Assembly (NCBI GenBank): GCA_019117445.1
Contig: DWZS01000059.1
Location: forward strand, 1 to 39,288
Direction: 5' to 3'
DNA length: 39,288 bases
Source of the DNA: Candidatus Limosilactobacillus excrementigallinarum
GTDB lineage: Bacteria; Bacillota; Bacilli; Lactobacillales; Lactobacillaceae
Part shown: positions 16,149 through 24,936 of the stretch, piece by piece
Numbering within the stretch: the first letter of the stretch is position 1
How the letters are laid out: each line of letters starts with the position of its first letter
Notes under the pieces: model-generated
Told to the model about the DNA's origin: nothing
Databases searched by the model: none
The model's input: only the letters and a program-made list of their open reading frames with translations
Made by a program: the position numbers and the translations under genes

Positions 16149-17856
16149 CATTATCACCTCGCATTCTTTCAATCAACTTCGTAAACGCTCCCTGTTTGGC
16201 CGCCAACTCGTCATATGTCCCTTGCTCAACTAACCGACCATGATCCATGACGAGGATGTAGTCCATTTGGGCCATCCAATGCAGCCGATGGGTAGCAAAG
16301 AAAACTAAGTGATTTTTCATCAACGGCAACATCCGCTTCTTCAAATCCAACTCAGTTTCAATGTCTAGGTGGGCCGTTGGCTCATCAAAAAACATTACCT
16401 TTCGCTTTTGGTCAAGGAAAGCCCGGGCCAATGCAATCCGTTGGGCTTGTCCACCAGATAAGGTCCGTTTACCAGCACCAATAACAGTATCGAGGCCATC
16501 TGGCAACGCGTCGAGTAGATCATCCAAGCCAACCACGTGAATGGAGGCCTTGATTTGCTCATCAGTCACATCGGGAGTATAGAAAGCGATGTTAGCCCGT
16601 AAACTTGCGGTGAAAACATATGGCGTTTGCGGAATATAGTTGATTTGTTGGTGCCAAGCCGGAATGTTCAAAGTTGCACTTTCCTGTCCGGCCAAGCTCA
16701 CCTTTCCAGAAGTCGGTGTTAAAAAACCACTTAGTAGGTTAATCAAAGTCGTCTTCCCAGAACCACTCATCCCAATAATGCCGACTTTTTGATACCCTTT
16801 GAGATGAAGCGAAAATGGTTCTAATTTCATCCCGTGTGGATACTGAAAAGCTAATTGGTGAACCGTAAATTCATCATCATTGGTCCACGGTTGTAATGAT
16901 AAATCAGCACTTTGCGGGATTGGCTGGGCAATTAACTGACGAGCCTTAGCAAACGCATTTTTACCGTTTAGGGTCGCATGGAAATCCCCTGCAAAGTTTC
17001 GAATCGGTAAAAAGTACTCCGGAGCGAGGATTAAGATTCCTAATGCTGGGAAAAGTGTCATTCGACCATTAATTAGGTCAAACCCTAGGAAAACCGCAAT
17101 GACTGCGATGGAAAGCGTCGTAAAAAAATCCAAGGCGAACGTGGAAAGCATTGCAATTTTCAATACGCGCATGGTTCGATGACGAAATAATTCGCTCGAC
17201 CGGAAAATGCTTCGTGAATAACGTTTGCTTAGGCCAAAGTACTTTAATGTAGCAATCCCCCGTAGTGAATCAATAAAATTATTGGATAGTTTTTGAAAAT
17301 TGCCAAACTGCTTAATGGCTTTCGCCTGCGCAGCCCGTCCTAAAATAATCATAAATAGCACAATCAACGGATACATCACCAGCAAAATTAAGGCTGAGCG
17401 CCAGTCAAGAACCGCGAGTGCAATTAAAATTAGGACAGGAACGATCATCATGGTCATGACTTTCGTGAAGGTTAATTTGATATAATCCCGCACTTCTGCG
17501 ATGCCATCCAAGATCATCGTAATCGTGCTTCCCGTCCCCTGCTTTTGGACTAACGCCGGACCTAATTCAAAAACCTTGTTTAAAAGTTGCTGGCGTAGTT
17601 GCTCACTGGTCCGCGCAGCGTAATCATCAAGCCAGTGTTCACTTAGCCAGTTCAGGCCCTGCCGACCAATAAAGCAGGCCATAAAAACCACCAGCATTAA
17701 GCCATCCAGGCGATGTCCCTGCCACAGCATGGTCAAAACCCAGCTCAGACTCAGCGCCTGACCGATAATTAAAACGGCTTGCAGAACGTTTAGTCCCGCA
17801 AGCCGTTTTGCAATGGATTTTGCACCTGCGAGTTCAAATAGGTGTCGATCAATCAT
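16138..17856 (-). CDS. cydD: CydD-type subunit of the CydDC ABC exporter
   Basis: The 572-residue protein is an ABC exporter half with Walker A GMSGSGKTT, signature LSGGQAQR and Walker B VMFFDEPT. Its ATG overlaps the TGA of cydB by four bases, and its 3' end overlaps cydC, so the whole operon is translationally coupled. In E. coli the order is cydD-cydC, and the name here follows that; in B. subtilis naming this third gene would be cydC. It works with its partner in the maturation of cytochrome bd. Confidence 0.9.
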   Translation of the reverse strand: MIDRHLFELAGAKSIAKRLAGLNVLQAVLIIGQALSLSWVLTMLWQGHRLDGLMLVVFMACFIGRQGLNWLSEHWLDDYAARTSEQLRQQLLNKVFELGPALVQKQGTGSTITMILDGIAEVRDYIKLTFTKVMTMMIVPVLILIALAVLDWRSALILLVMYPLIVLFMIILGRAAQAKAIKQFGNFQKLSNNFIDSLRGIATLKYFGLSKRYSRSIFRSSELFRHRTMRVLKIAMLSTFALDFFTTLSIAVIAVFLGFDLINGRMTLFPALGILILAPEYFLPIRNFAGDFHATLNGKNAFAKARQLIAQPIPQSADLSLQPWTNDDEFTVHQLAFQYPHGMKLEPFSLHLKGYQKVGIIGMSGSGKTTLINLLSGFLTPTSGKVSLAGQESATLNIPAWHQQINYIPQTPYVFTASLRANIAFYTPDVTDEQIKASIHVVGLDDLLDALPDGLDTVIGAGKRTLSGGQAQRIALARAFLDQKRKVMFFDEPTAHLDIETELDLKKRMLPLMKNHLVFFATHRLHWMAQMDYILVMDHGRLVEQGTYDELAAKQGAFTKLIERMRGDNDVQ

Positions 17857-18872
17857 CCATCGGTCCTCCCAATTACGGGCATTTCAATCCGCTTTCGGAA
17901 AATCCAGTATGCCCAGATTGTGTAGACCAGAACACATGGCACCAAAATGACGGTGGCAATCGTCATCACAATCAACGTGTAATTTGATGATGATGCTGTC
18001 TTGATAACCAGATCGTAGTTACTGCTAATGGATGAGATCATAACCCGTGGGAAAAGTCCACAAAAGATCAACGCAACTAAAGAAATTAACGTTAAGCCAC
18101 TAGCGGTAAATGCCAACCCTTGTTGGTTCTTGAATGTCGCAGCGTGTGCCCAGACGGAAAAGCCAACAATTAATACTAAGCACAGTAACGTCAAGATTGG
18201 GTGAACTTGTAAGAAGTCCGTTTGGAAAATTAATAATAGAGCAAAGATGATTTCACCCAAGTAGAGAACCCAGTACAGAGCATGTGCATAGTTTTGTGCC
18301 CGTTCAGAAACTGGTCCGGCGGTCTTTAAAGTAATGTAGTTGAGGCCGTGAAGGTAAGTTAGTAGAGTTAATGCCACCCCACCGACAATTGAGAACCAGT
18401 TAAAGTAGTCAAAGAAGTGTGCTGAGATATTACCTTGAGCATCAATTGGCATCCCCTTGATCATGGATATAAACATGACCCCAAATAAGAATGGAACGAT
18501 GAAGGATGAAATTGCCATGATCCGGTCCCAAACAGGCTTTTTTGCCACGGAACTCTTGGCACGGAATTCAAAGGAAACACCACGTAAAATCAAGCCCATT
18601 AAGATAAACAATAGAATTAAGTAGTAACCGGAGAATAAGGTTGCGTACCAGTATGGGAAGGAGGCAAACATGGCACCACCTGCAGTGATAAGCCAAACTT
18701 CGTTACCATCCCAAACCGGGCCAATCGTTCGAATGATTTGCGTCTTTTCGGCTTCGTCATGGCCAAGGGTTTCCACAGCCATGCCTACTCCATAGTCGAA
18801 TCCATCCAGGAAGAAGAAGCCGCTAAAGAGGACGCCAATCAGTAAGAACCATAATCCTTGTAGAAATGACAT
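17853..18872 (-). CDS. cydB: Cytochrome bd oxidase subunit II
   Basis: The 339-residue protein has about eight to nine membrane helices with the conserved start LWFLLIGVLFSGFFFLDGFDYG and GPVWDGNEVWLI near residue 50, both diagnostic of CydB. It forms the oxidase with CydA and has no heme ligand of its own that can be stated from sequence. It starts directly after the cydA stop (TAAATG), with the ribosome site GGGGG inside the end of cydA. Confidence 0.95.
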   Translation of the reverse strand: MSFLQGLWFLLIGVLFSGFFFLDGFDYGVGMAVETLGHDEAEKTQIIRTIGPVWDGNEVWLITAGGAMFASFPYWYATLFSGYYLILLFILMGLILRGVSFEFRAKSSVAKKPVWDRIMAISSFIVPFLFGVMFISMIKGMPIDAQGNISAHFFDYFNWFSIVGGVALTLLTYLHGLNYITLKTAGPVSERAQNYAHALYWVLYLGEIIFALLLIFQTDFLQVHPILTLLCLVLIVGFSVWAHAATFKNQQGLAFTASGLTLISLVALIFCGLFPRVMISSISSNYDLVIKTASSSNYTLIVMTIATVILVPCVLVYTIWAYWIFRKRIEMPVIGRTDG

Positions 18873-20306
18873 TTAGAAGGCCCCCTTTGCAAATGGATCC
18901 GTTGCCTTTTTATCCGCTTGTGCGGCCGCGTATTCAACCGGGTCGTTACGCAAGAAGCGAACAATCAAAGCAATTAAAATGATCGCTAATGTCGTAAACA
19001 GTAAGAAGTAAATAATGTTAGACGTCAGCAATGAAGCAACCGAAACGTTTGGCGAAACACTTTGTGCAATCGTAAAGAGTCCGTAGACGGTCCACGGTGC
19101 CCGACCAAGTTCAGTAATAAACCAACCAGCCGTGTTCGCAAGGAACGGGGCGAAGGTCATTAAGGCCATCACCCATAGACACCAACGATGCTGATAGAGA
19201 GTCTCCTTACCACGCCGGGTCATAATTAAACCGACAATTGAGACTAACATCATTAAGGCACCAAAGCCGGCCATTACCCGGAAGCTCCAGAATAAAGTGT
19301 TAACCGGAACGTAGTAGTTCATCTTATGGTTAGCAATCTTCGTACCATACTTCTTTTCCAGTTGAGCATTAACTTCATCCATCCCCTTAACGGCTCCTGT
19401 CGTCTTATGGTAAGACAGAACACTCAACATATCTGGAATATCAATGTTGCCATAAACTTGATGTGTCTTTGGGTTAGCAACTCCGACAACGGTCCATGGT
19501 GCTTTATCACCAGTGGTTTTATAAACCATTTCAGTGGCAGCAAACTTCATTGGTTGTTCCTTAATGAGGTATTGCATTTGCAAGTCACCAGCAGTGACGC
19601 TACCAATGGAGAAAATCAGCATTAGCCAAAGGCCAATCCGCATCGTCTTATGATAAATCTGTTTGTTTTCATCAGACAGTGACCGCTTCTTTAACAGTTG
19701 GAAAGCAGCCAAACCACAGATAATCGTAGCACCAGTTAACAGTGCCCCCATTAAAACGTGACTCAGTTCAAAAATTACTTGAGGATTGGAAAGCAGTGCG
19801 CCAAAGTTGACCATTTCGGCCCGACCATTGCGAACTGTGTAACCAACCGGGTGCTGCATAAACGAGTTAGCAGTTAAGATCCAAAGGGCGGATGTCATTG
19901 TCCCAAAGACAATCATCCAAATAAAGAATAAGTGCAAGCCTTTCTTAACCCGGTCCCAAGTAAAGACCCATAAACCAATAAAGGTTGATTCAATAAAGAA
20001 TGATAACAATGCTTCAAATGCCAGTGGTGCACCGAAAATATCACCCATGAAACGGGAATAATCAGACCAGTTCATCCCAAATTGGAATTCTTGAATTAGT
20101 CCGGTAACAACCCCGACAGCGAAGCTTAACATGAAAATGTTCCCCCAGAATTTGGCCATCTTTTTATAGAGGTCATTCTTAGTATGAACATACATCGTTT
20201 CCATGACCGCAACAACAAAGACCGTTCCAATTGAGAAAGGTACAAAGAAAAAGTGGAAAACGGTCGTCATTGCAAATTGGAAACGAGCTAAACTAACAAT
20301 ATTCAT
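18873..20306 (-). CDS. cydA: Cytochrome bd oxidase subunit I
   Basis: The 477-residue protein carries the heme ligands expected for CydA: His18 (high-spin b595), His183 and Met346 (b558), and the Glu98/Glu106 pair of the proton path in FEALLSFFIEST. The GRAPW segment, a variant of GRQPW, and a short Q-loop (about residues 240-330) are also seen. It oxidises quinol and reduces O2 to water. The start follows GGGAGGAAT. It heads cydABCD, preceded by a promoter overlapped by a cre-like dyad. Heme must probably be imported, as in other lactobacilli. Confidence 0.97.
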   Translation of the reverse strand: MNIVSLARFQFAMTTVFHFFFVPFSIGTVFVVAVMETMYVHTKNDLYKKMAKFWGNIFMLSFAVGVVTGLIQEFQFGMNWSDYSRFMGDIFGAPLAFEALLSFFIESTFIGLWVFTWDRVKKGLHLFFIWMIVFGTMTSALWILTANSFMQHPVGYTVRNGRAEMVNFGALLSNPQVIFELSHVLMGALLTGATIICGLAAFQLLKKRSLSDENKQIYHKTMRIGLWLMLIFSIGSVTAGDLQMQYLIKEQPMKFAATEMVYKTTGDKAPWTVVGVANPKTHQVYGNIDIPDMLSVLSYHKTTGAVKGMDEVNAQLEKKYGTKIANHKMNYYVPVNTLFWSFRVMAGFGALMMLVSIVGLIMTRRGKETLYQHRWCLWVMALMTFAPFLANTAGWFITELGRAPWTVYGLFTIAQSVSPNVSVASLLTSNIIYFLLFTTLAIILIALIVRFLRNDPVEYAAAQADKKATDPFAKGAF

Positions 20307-20657
20307 TGTTAATTCCTCCCTCGTAAACAGTGCGACAGAATAAAATTATCAAGTGCTTAATAAGTATTAATAATTCCATCTAAAGTGTAGCGCTATCTTG
20401 AATCGCTTTCAAGATATTAAACAGTCATTTTATAGAACTATTATGTGATTTTGTTTAATAGTGGCAGCAATTATTTATAAAAGTAAGTTTTTAACCCACT
20501 TATCAACATTTAACAAAGTGCTCAGTCATAATTATCTGACGATACATAAAAATATTATTATAAATCATATGAAAATTTGTTCACGATTTTTCCCGATGGT
20601 GTTCATTCCGGAGATATGTTATCATGAGAAACGCATTCTTTGAAAGGATCTTGAACA
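20307..20657. promoter_or_regulatory. Divergent control region of cydABCD and fluC
   Basis: This 351-base stretch is AT-rich and has no credible gene. For cydA the minus strand offers TTGAAA (20407-20412), 17 bases and TACACT (20384-20389). The -35 lies within CTTGAATCGCTTTCAAG (20397-20413), whose core TTGAATCGCTTTCA matches the cre consensus for CcpA at 13 of 14 positions. For fluC an extended -10 TGTTATCAT ends at 20625, with no clear -35. No full Rex palindrome was found. Confidence 0.5.
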
Positions 20658-21029
20658 ATGAAGTTAACAAATTTAATCAGTGTGGCTGTCTTTGCCTTTC
20701 TAGGTGGTTGCGGTCGATTTTTACTCAGTTCATGGCTGTCCACTGACGGGATCATCATCGCCAATCTATTGGGGTGTTTCCTGTTATCCCTACTAACCTA
20801 CTATGTTATTGAACGCGGAATTTTTACGGATTGGTTGACTACCGGATTGGGTACAGGCTTTATCGGTGCCTTTACCACCTTTTCCACCTTTGCAACCACA
20901 ACCATCAAGTTAGCTCAACAACAATGGGGTGCTGCGCTTGCCTACTTCTTAATTAGTGCCATCGGCGGACTGATCATGGCACTATTGGGATTTACCTTGG
21001 CTAAAAATCTGGGGAGGTCGTCAAAATAA
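20658..21029 (+). CDS. crcB: Fluoride channel subunit FluC/CrcB (first copy)
   Basis: The 123-residue protein has four membrane helices and the FluC marks: GGCGRFL near residue 18, ANLLGCFLL (35-43) with the pore Asn, and TTFSTF (73-78) with the stacked Phe residues. It exports fluoride passively. The following gene is a second member that overlaps it by one base, so the channel is probably a heterodimer, as is common in Gram-positives. Ribosome site GAAAGGATC precedes the start. Confidence 0.93.
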   Translation: MKLTNLISVAVFAFLGGCGRFLLSSWLSTDGIIIANLLGCFLLSLLTYYVIERGIFTDWLTTGLGTGFIGAFTTFSTFATTTIKLAQQQWGAALAYFLISAIGGLIMALLGFTLAKNLGRSSK

Positions 21030-21367
21030 TGATCACTGTCGGTTGCGGCGCTGCAATTGGTGCACTTATTCGCTACTTCATTACAACGTTATTTAAACGT
21101 CTTCAATTTGATTGGCCCCTGGCCACCCTACTAATTAATTTAAGTGGTTCGTTTTTGCTTGGCATCTTATCGCACTTGTTGATTGGTAATCCGACCCTAC
21201 TCGCGTTTTGGGGTGTTGGGGTACTTGGTGGCTACACCACCTTCTCTACCTTTAATACAGAATTAGTTTCATTAATTGATGAACGTCGGTGGCGAGATTG
21301 CGTATTATATCTTGCATTATCATATGGTGGTGGATGCGCCCTCGCCTTTCTTGGAATGATGATTTAA
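21029..21367 (+). CDS. crcB: Fluoride channel subunit FluC/CrcB (second copy)
   Basis: The 112-residue protein shows GAAIGALIRY (7-16), INLSGSFLLG (36-45) with the pore Asn37, and TTFSTF (70-75), and has four membrane helices. The ATG overlaps the TAA of the first copy by one base (TAATG), and GGGGAGG lies in the end of that gene. Both copies are complete, in the same direction, and closed by a terminator. Confidence 0.93.
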   Translation: MITVGCGAAIGALIRYFITTLFKRLQFDWPLATLLINLSGSFLLGILSHLLIGNPTLLAFWGVGVLGGYTTFSTFNTELVSLIDERRWRDCVLYLALSYGGGCALAFLGMMI

Positions 21368-21377
21368 CTAAAATTAA

Positions 21378-21418
21378 TAAGCACCTGGGTACGTGAAGTG
21401 AACGACCGCAGGTGCTTA
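21378..21418. terminator. Bidirectional terminator after fluC
   Basis: TAAGCACCTG and CAGGTGCTTA form a ten-base-pair stem with a 21-base loop, followed by ATTTTTAA on the plus strand. The convergent Rpn-family gene ends five bases further on. Confidence 0.75.
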
Positions 21419-21422
21419 ATTT

Positions 21423-22277
21423 TTAATCAGTGGAATCTAAATAATGTTTTGCTTCGGTTTGAGTTAAGTTAAATTTATGCATCAGAGCCTTAACAATTTT
21501 TTCACGGTTAGGTTCATAACTTTTTAACAGTTGCGCTGCTCCTTTGATCCCTTGCCCTAATCCTTTTTCTAACCCCTTCTCTTCACCCTCATCTCGTGCA
21601 TCCATCAGATTCATTTCGTAACTCATAAAATTACGTCTCCTTTCCGGATCTTTCTTTATTTTATTCATTATTTTTATTAAACGTTCCACAAATTCATCAT
21701 TGGTAACGACTTGCCCATGCATTAACTTCAAAAAATTCTTTATCTTTATATTACCATGGAGTTCTTTCGATTTGGCGTTAAATACAATCATATGTTGATG
21801 ATCTCGAGTGGGGTCATCAAGATGTTGGACAACCCGATTCTCAACATCATATCGCATGTCGCCATACCCATAATAATCGAAATCACAGAACACAATCGCA
21901 TAAGTTTCATATCGGGATAATTTACTATACGGATCTCCCTCATTTAAAATTGTATAATCCATTAAATCTTGGTAATAACGTAACCGATACGGTAAATTTT
22001 GTTCATTCACCACCTGCATTTCCACAACAAATAGTCGGCCATTTTTATCTTTGGCGAAAATATCAAATCGTCCACCACGCGCGTCTAATGGTCCGTCCAC
22101 CGTTAGTTGATGACGAACCATTTGAATGGACTCAACCTTTAATTCTGGGACTGCCCGACGAATTAACTCTAAACATAAAGTTTTATCTTCCATTACCATG
22201 CCAAACATAATGTCACTTGAAATCGTTAATGACTCCCATTTTTTCTTTAACTCTTGAATTTTCTTTTTTGATACCAT
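21423..22277 (-). CDS. Rpn/YhgA-like PD-(D/E)XK nuclease family protein
   Basis: The 284-residue protein has the N-terminal SDIMFGMVM segment, then GRFDIFAKDKNGRLFVVEMQV, in which Asp and the E-x-Q pair correspond to the PD-(D/E)XK active site, and YYQDLMDYT. This is the Rpn family (recombination-promoting nuclease/putative transposase). A low-complexity EGEEKGLEKGLGQG segment and a helical tail close it. The start at 22277 (MVSKKK) is set by GGGAG eight bases upstream. It stands alone. Members are often present in several copies per genome; the role is not settled, with phage defence and recombination both proposed. Confidence 0.8.
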   Translation of the reverse strand: MVSKKKIQELKKKWESLTISSDIMFGMVMEDKTLCLELIRRAVPELKVESIQMVRHQLTVDGPLDARGGRFDIFAKDKNGRLFVVEMQVVNEQNLPYRLRYYQDLMDYTILNEGDPYSKLSRYETYAIVFCDFDYYGYGDMRYDVENRVVQHLDDPTRDHQHMIVFNAKSKELHGNIKIKNFLKLMHGQVVTNDEFVERLIKIMNKIKKDPERRRNFMSYEMNLMDARDEGEEKGLEKGLGQGIKGAAQLLKSYEPNREKIVKALMHKFNLTQTEAKHYLDSTD

Positions 22278-22348
22278 TTCCTTCGCTCCCATCTAAAATT
22301 AGTCCTCACTATTTAAAGACGGGAAATATTGCTAATTGCATTAAAAAA

Positions 22349-22369
22349 TGCCAGCCTCTTTGGCTGACA
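22349..22369 (-). terminator. Terminator of the dehydrogenase operon
   Basis: TGCCAGCC and GGCTGACA pair with one mismatch around a five-base loop. On the minus strand a TTTTTTAA tail follows. It lies ten bases after the stop codon. Confidence 0.75.
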
Positions 22370-22378
22370 CCCTTTGTT

Positions 22379-23413
22379 TTACTTCAATGGCAACATTGTC
22401 GGTTGATCTAGTAAGTGTTGATAACCTGGCGCAGCTTCAACTACCTGTGGAATTGCATCCACCGCTGGTGCTGCACTCGTAACGTAACTTTCATCTAACG
22501 GGATCATGTTGTGAACTTCTACATCAATCTTTGGAATCCCATCAATGGTAATCTTGTTATCAATTTCCGGTTCCTTGACAACATCATTACAGATCTTGTG
22601 AACATAGATCAGGCTTACCTTTGGTTGACCACCTACATATCCAGTCATTGTGAAGCGGTGGCCCATCATCGTCCCCTTCTTAATCACACCAAATGCTTCA
22701 GGGTGAAGATCTTCGGGTGCAGTGAAGACTTCATGGTTAACTTTAACGTCATCAAAGTTGAAGCCGAGTCGCTCACCCATTTCATAAACCGCTGCGATGT
22801 AGTACGCCGCAATCCCAGCTTTTAACTTATCTTGCGGGAACTTATCTGGATCTAAGCCATAGCCAAAGACTTTAACCCAACTGGAAGTATTGCGCTGGTC
22901 ATCTTCACCTGATTGAACGGTTAATTTATCGACGTGATCAACTAAGTTACACAAATACAGTGGCAATTGGGAAGCGTAAAATCCCGGTAGTAAACCACAT
23001 GGAATAAAGGAAACTCCATTGGCAATGGCAGCATCATTAATCATCTTGTACAAATCAGGTGTCGTGACCTGAGAGTAATAAAGCGGAATGGTCGTAATAC
23101 AATTCTTCTTGGCATTCAAGACTTTGACCATATCTTCTGCACTTGGTGTAAAGGCACCCGTATCAGGATCATGGCGTAATGGAGTGAATACCAGTACACA
23201 ATCAGCATCTAATTGTAAAGCAGCGTCAATATCATCTGTCACTTTAACACCGATGTCAGGAAATCCAAAAACACCCGCTGCATCCTTGCCGACCTTGTCA
23301 GGATCAACATCGACAGCCGCAACTAATTTAACGGACTTGCGTTCACCGATCATCCGAACGGCCGCTCGACCAACGTTACCAAGGCCCCAAATAATGACTT
23401 TATATTGCTTCAT
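22379..23413 (-). CDS. DapB-like NAD(P)-dependent dehydrogenase (2,4-diaminopentanoate dehydrogenase-like)
   Basis: The 344-residue protein starts with IIWGLGNVGRAAVRMI, a GxGxxG Rossmann loop, and AAVDVDPDKVGKDAAGVFG, which is the pattern of dihydrodipicolinate reductase N-terminal domains and of 2,4-diaminopentanoate dehydrogenases, whose length it also matches. GLLPGFYASQLPL near residue 150 suits the substrate domain. The start at 23413 is the first ATG that fits the family; the ribosome site (AGAAAG) is weak. It follows the hydroxyacyl-CoA dehydrogenase-like gene by 56 bases and shares its CcpA-controlled promoter. The true substrate is unknown. Confidence 0.65.
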   Translation of the reverse strand: MKQYKVIIWGLGNVGRAAVRMIGERKSVKLVAAVDVDPDKVGKDAAGVFGFPDIGVKVTDDIDAALQLDADCVLVFTPLRHDPDTGAFTPSAEDMVKVLNAKKNCITTIPLYYSQVTTPDLYKMINDAAIANGVSFIPCGLLPGFYASQLPLYLCNLVDHVDKLTVQSGEDDQRNTSSWVKVFGYGLDPDKFPQDKLKAGIAAYYIAAVYEMGERLGFNFDDVKVNHEVFTAPEDLHPEAFGVIKKGTMMGHRFTMTGYVGGQPKVSLIYVHKICNDVVKEPEIDNKITIDGIPKIDVEVHNMIPLDESYVTSAAPAVDAIPQVVEAAPGYQHLLDQPTMLPLK

Positions 23414-23469
23414 GATTGTCGCTTCTTTCTGTTTTAACCAGTGCAACAAAAATGATGATTTAACTAAAC

Positions 23470-24357
23470 TTACTTAAAGAAATCCGGATCCTTATATTCT
23501 GGGTTTGGGTAATGGTAGAATCCTTGGCCCGATTCAACACCCGTATGTCCTTCATCGATCATCTTATTCAAATTATCCGCAATCTTTTTAGCAAGTGGAT
23601 CTTTGGTTTGTTGATATTGATTATTCACAATTTCATAGGCAGTCCGTAGACCAACTACGTCCAAAATCATGAACGGTCCCATTGGCGAACCATTTGAAAT
23701 CATCCAATCCTTATCAATTGTGTGTGGATCTGCGATGCCGTTTGCCCAGAGAGCCTGAGCAGCGTTTAGTAATGGGATCAGTAACGCATTCATGACGTAA
23801 CCATGGTTTTCCTTATTCAAAACCACCGGTACCATCTTGATGTCACGGGCAAACTTGATCACAGCGTCCTTCACTTCTGGAAGAGTTTGATCCGTGCCAA
23901 CAATTTCAGCCACATTGTGCGACCAGATATGGTTAGCGAAGTGCATGTGCAAGAACCGTTCTGGGAAATTCGTAAACTTAACTAACTGACTTGGGACAAA
24001 GGTCGATGAATTACTTGCGACAATTGTCTGGTCAGGAAGCACTTCGCCTAATTCTTTGTAAAAGGCCTTTTTGATTTCGACCGATTCAGAAACGGATTCA
24101 ATTACTAAATCGGCGTCCTTGACTGTTGCGGCGAGATCATTACTAATGTCGACAATATTATCCATCGCCGCTTGATAATCGGCTTCCGTTGCGTGCATGT
24201 CTTGCATAAATGGCGCTTTAATGCTGGCTAACCGCTTTTCAGCCCGGTCAACGTGCCGGTTCCAAATCTTAACTTGAAACCCACACCGTGCAGTTTGAAA
24301 GACAATTTGACTACCCAGCACACCGGCACCAGCTACGACAACATTTTTAATTTCCAT
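23470..24357 (-). CDS. 3-hydroxyacyl-CoA dehydrogenase-like protein
   Basis: The 295-residue protein has the NAD loop GAGVLGSQI (residues 10-18), SNSSTF, the HFANHIWSHNVAEIVG segment in the place of the catalytic HFFNP...EIV of hydroxyacyl-CoA dehydrogenases, and the C-terminal domain with NGSPMGPFMILDVVGL. It is about the size of 3-hydroxybutyryl-CoA dehydrogenase. Other beta-oxidation genes are absent nearby, so a different hydroxy acid may be the substrate, as in lambda-crystallin/gulonate dehydrogenase. It heads a two-gene operon controlled through a perfect cre site. Confidence 0.8.
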   Translation of the reverse strand: MEIKNVVVAGAGVLGSQIVFQTARCGFQVKIWNRHVDRAEKRLASIKAPFMQDMHATEADYQAAMDNIVDISNDLAATVKDADLVIESVSESVEIKKAFYKELGEVLPDQTIVASNSSTFVPSQLVKFTNFPERFLHMHFANHIWSHNVAEIVGTDQTLPEVKDAVIKFARDIKMVPVVLNKENHGYVMNALLIPLLNAAQALWANGIADPHTIDKDWMISNGSPMGPFMILDVVGLRTAYEIVNNQYQQTKDPLAKKIADNLNKMIDEGHTGVESGQGFYHYPNPEYKDPDFFK

Positions 24358-24398
24358 TATGTCAGCCTCCTTTAATGCAGTTTCTACTCAACAACTTC

Positions 24399-24428
24399 AT
24401 TATACTATGTGAACGCTTACAATGATAA
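24399..24428 (-). promoter_or_regulatory. CcpA-controlled promoter (perfect cre)
   Basis: On the minus strand -10 TATAAT (24399-24404) has a weak -35 TTATCA (24423-24428) 18 bases upstream. Between them, TGTAAGCGTTCACA (24408-24421 on the minus strand) matches the cre consensus TGNAANCGNTNNCA at all 14 positions. Binding there would repress the dehydrogenase operon when preferred sugars are present. Confidence 0.75.
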
Positions 24429-24484
24429 TTACCGGTTGGCAAAGTTGGTATAATGGTCTAAAAAGGAACAATTGGAGAGAAATG

Positions 24485-24880
24485 ATGAAAGCTTTATCGA
24501 TTCGCCCGGATGCGGCGCTAAATATTATGTTGGGACAAAAAGTCGAGGAATACCGGACGTGGAGTACCCCCTACCGTGGCGATCTGCTGATTTGTAATAC
24601 CGCCAAGAAAATTCACGGGACGGTACCCGGATATGCATTGTGTGTGGCAAAAATCTATGATGTGATTGAACGACAAGATGCGGATGGTAAATATTATGCC
24701 TGGAAGATTGCGCCTTTTACCAAGGGTGGCTCGTATTGGATCGAACCGATTAAAGTCAAAGGTCAATTAAAATTATTCAATGTTGATGACCGTTTGATCC
24801 ACCCGGCTCCCTTTAGTCGGATTGATAGCAAAGCAGCCGCAAAATGGTTGGTGGAGAAAGTGGAACCGTTGGTGTATTAG
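24485..24880 (+). CDS. ASCH domain protein
   Basis: The 131-residue protein fits the ASCH beta-barrel fold (PUA-like): ALSIRPDAALNIMLGQKVEEYRTW at the start is the typical S-I-x-P-x-x-A-x-x-I-x-x-G-x-K-x-x-E-x-R pattern, followed by YRGDLLICNTA and a later CVAKIYDVI. ASCH proteins are thought to bind RNA or modified nucleosides. Start at 24485 is preferred over the neighbouring ATG at 24482 because of the spacing to GGAGAG. A good extended -10 (TATAAT, 24449-24454) precedes it. It is a single-gene unit. Confidence 0.8.
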   Translation: MKALSIRPDAALNIMLGQKVEEYRTWSTPYRGDLLICNTAKKIHGTVPGYALCVAKIYDVIERQDADGKYYAWKIAPFTKGGSYWIEPIKVKGQLKLFNVDDRLIHPAPFSRIDSKAAAKWLVEKVEPLVY

Positions 24881-24882
24881 TA

Positions 24883-24922
24883 AAAAACTTCCTTGTTGGA
24901 TAAAGTCAACGAGGAAGTTTTT
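24883..24922. terminator. Strong bidirectional terminator
   Basis: AAAAACTTCCT-x-GTTG and CAAC-x-AGGAAGTTTTT form a long stem with A- and T-rich flanks on both sides, between the ASCH gene and the convergent DUF3841 gene. Confidence 0.85.
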
Positions 24923-24936
24923 CGTTAATTATCATG

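Noticed and set aside
20340..20460. Rex binding site upstream of cydA
   Set aside because: Only half-sites such as TGTGATTTTGTTT are present; no palindrome near TTGTGAN6TCACAA was found.
20461..20643. 60-codon open frame in the cydA-fluC gap
   Set aside because: No ribosome site, composition like the intergenic DNA around it, and overlap with the promoter elements.
20594..20657. Possible fluoride (crcB) riboswitch before fluC, because GATGGTGTTC resembles its 5' part
   Set aside because: The conserved 3' part (CTGATG...CCTAC) and the pseudoknot partners are missing, and the probable -10 (TGTTATCAT) lies downstream of the motif, so it would not be transcribed.
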